DNA of 64,000 nucleotides, taken from positions 43,361 through 107,360 of the forward strand of contig NMRA01000482.1 of assembly GCA_002633005.1 (NCBI GenBank). The letters are read 5' to 3'. Source of the DNA: Phoronis australis. Its lineage: Eukaryota; Phoronida; Phoronidae. How positions within the stretch are numbered: the stretch's first letter is position 1; every line of letters begins with the position of its first letter. The position numbers and the translations under genes are program-made. This document shows positions 61,740-64,000 of the stretch, piece after piece. Under the pieces are notes generated by a model, which saw only the letters and a program-made list of their open reading frames with translations, searched no databases and was not told the DNA's origin.

Positions 61740-63150
61740 GTTTATTGGTACCATGAAGTAGCCAGTAGAGGGCATTATATGTAGTATGTTGTACTTAGCA
61801 AAATGGAAAGGCATGGTCATTGTCTCCTCAATACGTTGAGGACCTTTGAGCATACAGAGGTAAACGAAAAAAATAAAATTGGCACTAGGTGGCACACCAG
61901 TAGTCAGCTCCGTCGGAACGTCATCGTCATCTGTTGTCAACATCATATAAATACACTTACTAAATTTGGTAAAGATCCTTCAAACGGTTTAAAAGATACA
62001 GCCACAGGCGCAAAAAAGTGCCACTAGGAGACGCCACAGTAGTCGAAATCGGCGGAAAATCATCATCAGCCGTCCACTTCATAGTAAGAACATACGTGCC
62101 AACTTTCACCATCATCCCTTGAGCGGTTTGATTGATAGAGGGGTGGACGCAAAAAACAGACTCAAAAACAGTAAAATGGCCACTAGGTGGCGCAAACTAC
62201 CTTGAATCCATCCGAAAACGGGAAGACAGTGTCATCTCACTAATATGTCCTCGGAAAATCATAATCAGCCATCCACTTCATAGTAAAAACATACATGCCA
62301 ATTTTCACAATTATCCTGAAAGTGCTTTGGTTGTAGATGAGTGGACGCCAAAAACAGATTCGAAAACAGTAAAAATGGCCACTAGGTGGTGCAAACTAGG
62401 TCGAATCCATCTGAAAATGGAGAGATGGTGTAATCTCATTAACAGATGCCTGTATGCCCAATATTATGAAAATACGTTGAGGACCTTTGAATATAAAGAG
62501 GTAAGCGTAAAAAAATAAAATTGCCACTAGGTGGCACACCAGTAGTCAGTCCTGTCTGAAAGTCGTCGTCCTCTGTTGCTAACATGATATAAATGCCCTT
62601 ACTAAATTTAGATCTAAATTAAGATCATGCATACGTTCTAGGAGATACAGCCATAGGCGCAAAAAAACAAAACTGCCACTAGGAGGTGCCACAGTAGTCG
62701 AAGCCGTCGTAAAATCATTGTCAGCTGTTGCCTTTATAGTAAGAACATACATGCCAATTTTCACAATCATCCATTGAGCGGTTTGGTTGATAGAGGGGTG
62801 GACGCAAAAAACAGACTCGAAAACAGTAAAAATGGCCACCAAGTGGCGCAAACTATGTTGAATTCATCCGAAAACGGGAGTATGGCTTCACCTCACTAAT
62901 AGGTGCCTATATACCAAATTTTATGAAAATCCCTTGAGGACTTTTAAAGATACAGAGGTAAACATAAAAATCTAAAATTGCCACTAGGGGGCACACCGGT
63001 AGTTGGATCCGTCCAAAAGTTCGCTCATGCTGTCCCATCCACGGAAGGAACAAATGTGCAATTAAATTTCATGACCATGCGTCAAGGCGTTTTGGAGATA
63101 GAGCAGCAGACGCCGGACGGACGGACGGAGATGATGGCATAATGCGTCCA
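61740..63150. repeat. Dispersed repeat with an array of CTCF-like motifs, right copy
   Basis: Internally repetitive. A module 'cagtaaaaatggccactaggtggcgcaaac...' recurs at about 62170, 62368 and 62825. A second, 'aaaattgccactaggtggcacacc', recurs at about 61877, 62517 and 62975. A third, 'gccactaggaggtgccacagtagtcgaa', recurs at about 62019 and 62674. The block ends in a GGACGGACGGACGG run (63114-63128) and 'aatgcgtccacata'. It matches 2090-2955. Stop-interrupted frames show no protein. CTCF-like sites are listed in the findings. Confidence 0.85.
62180..62192 (+). promoter_or_regulatory. CTCF-like core site (exact match), one of several
   Basis: CCACTAGGTGGCG fits CCASYAGRKGGCR exactly, in the context TGGCCACTAGGTGGCGCAAA. 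Other exact matches in this repeat are 61762-61774, 62524-62536 and 62981-62993. Sequence match only. Confidence 0.4.
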
Positions 63151-64000
63151 CATATAAATATGTGGGCGCATAAAAATTATGATAAAGTCAGTTAGAGTGC
63201 AATAAAATGAGTGGAAACAAAACAAAACAAAATAGCAAGTACAACTATCATGTTATAACCCTGTTATTACTAATACTTAACCACAGGCAAATGGTAATTG
63301 CCTGTAATTTTGAAGAAAAACTACTACTTGACAAAATCATACCCTAAAAACAAACCACAGTTTTATCAAAACAGGATATCACACACTGTTTAACGGGAAT
63401 AATAATAATAATTTGTATCCTGTACCATCATGCAGACCTGGCTGTGATGACAATGATAGGACATCAGAGAAACACAGGATTCGTGACTCTCGGAAAAGGT
63501 GTGGATACCCGCGTTAGGCTTTTAGAAAGGCTCCTCATATAACACCCAGATTGGAAATCAACAACATTGACGCTCCTCAACCAGATCAACCACGAAGAAA
63601 GACTTTCTGAGTAATTACGATCTGTGTTCAGGACATTTGACATTACCACGTCTTTCAAACCAGTTGGCACTTTGAGACAAAATCTAATGCAGGCTAAGGA
63701 CAAACAACCTAATGCTAAGGAAAAGATCGCTTTTGTGCTCAGTGTGGAAAGTGCCCTGAAACTTATGTAGGTGAAAATATGCAGTCCTTTATGATAACTA
63801 TAATGGAATGTGTTTATATCCTGTAGTTACATAATATTTTATCCTGTTGTTGTTTATGGTTTACTGGTTCCTGTTTTGTAGTAGTCAGTACTGTATTAGT
63901 CTTATATTCCTAGAACCTATTGACTTCCTGTACATTTCTGTATATATTCTATTATTTGTTGATATCAAAACACTTTTAGTTCGACAGCCAACTGGGCAAC
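63151..64000. other. AT-rich non-coding stretch to the window end
   Basis: Includes a short (AAT)n run near 63400. No gene recognised. Confidence 0.45.

Noticed and set aside
62132-62518. 128-codon plus frame in the right-hand repeat
   Set aside because: Composed of repeat modules; the same phrases are interrupted by stops in the other copies.
1-64000. CRISPR arrays, operons or other prokaryotic systems
   Set aside because: The window is a eukaryotic genome with spliced genes; the direct repeats seen are minisatellites or transposon modules without unique spacers.

Overview
This window is eukaryotic, almost certainly from a marine invertebrate animal. Genes are split by 0.7-2.4 kb introns with GT-AG borders, there are no operons or Shine-Dalgarno sites, and most of the 64 kb is AT-rich non-coding DNA full of transposon remnants. 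The recognisable genes (a Golgi PAP phosphatase and a membrane-anchored EGF-type ligand) are animal genes. The frequent palindromes TACATGTA and TAGGCCTA suggest an invertebrate deuterostome (hemichordate, echinoderm or amphioxus), but I cannot fix the species and a mollusc is not excluded.

Layout. 1-9.4 kb: repeats and AT-rich non-coding DNA; its right part is probably the long 3' UTR of the next gene. 9.43-10.06 kb (minus): intact single-exon CDS for a single-EGF-domain transmembrane growth factor of the TGF-alpha/Spitz/neuregulin type. 12.2-13.35 kb: a piggyBac-like element with TTAA ends. 13.97-16.55 kb: a 2.6 kb DNA transposon with ~60 bp inverted repeats. 17.6 kb: a 25 bp minisatellite. 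19.07-28.33 kb (plus): complete six-exon BPNT2/IMPAD1 gene (358 aa), with every intron phase matching. 28.3-37.7 kb: no gene recognised. 37.7-38.45 kb (minus): a candidate two-exon locus with a Pro/Thr-rich repetitive tail. 38.66-40.01 kb: two short inverted-repeat transposon families and a duplicated block joined by Ns. 43.29-43.55, 52.72-52.90 and 58.03-58.15 kb (minus): three candidate coding exons of unknown gene(s); the first two have compatible splice phase. 45.1-46.0 kb: dead LINE reverse transcriptase tail. 47.4-48.1 kb: frameshifted hAT transposase C-terminus. 48.10-51.55 kb: a 1.7 kb near-identical duplication split by one N, most likely two alleles assembled in tandem. 61.7-63.15 kb: a repeat, related to one at 2.1-2.95 kb, carrying an array of CTCF-like 13-mers.

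The two secure genes do not form a pathway: one is a signalling ligand, the other a housekeeping Golgi enzyme. I see no unmistakable new multi-gene system. The most notable signals are the CTCF-motif array inside a dispersed repeat, a short transposon family (CAGTGGCGGAT ends) with consistent 5 bp target duplications, and the unidentified minus-strand exons.
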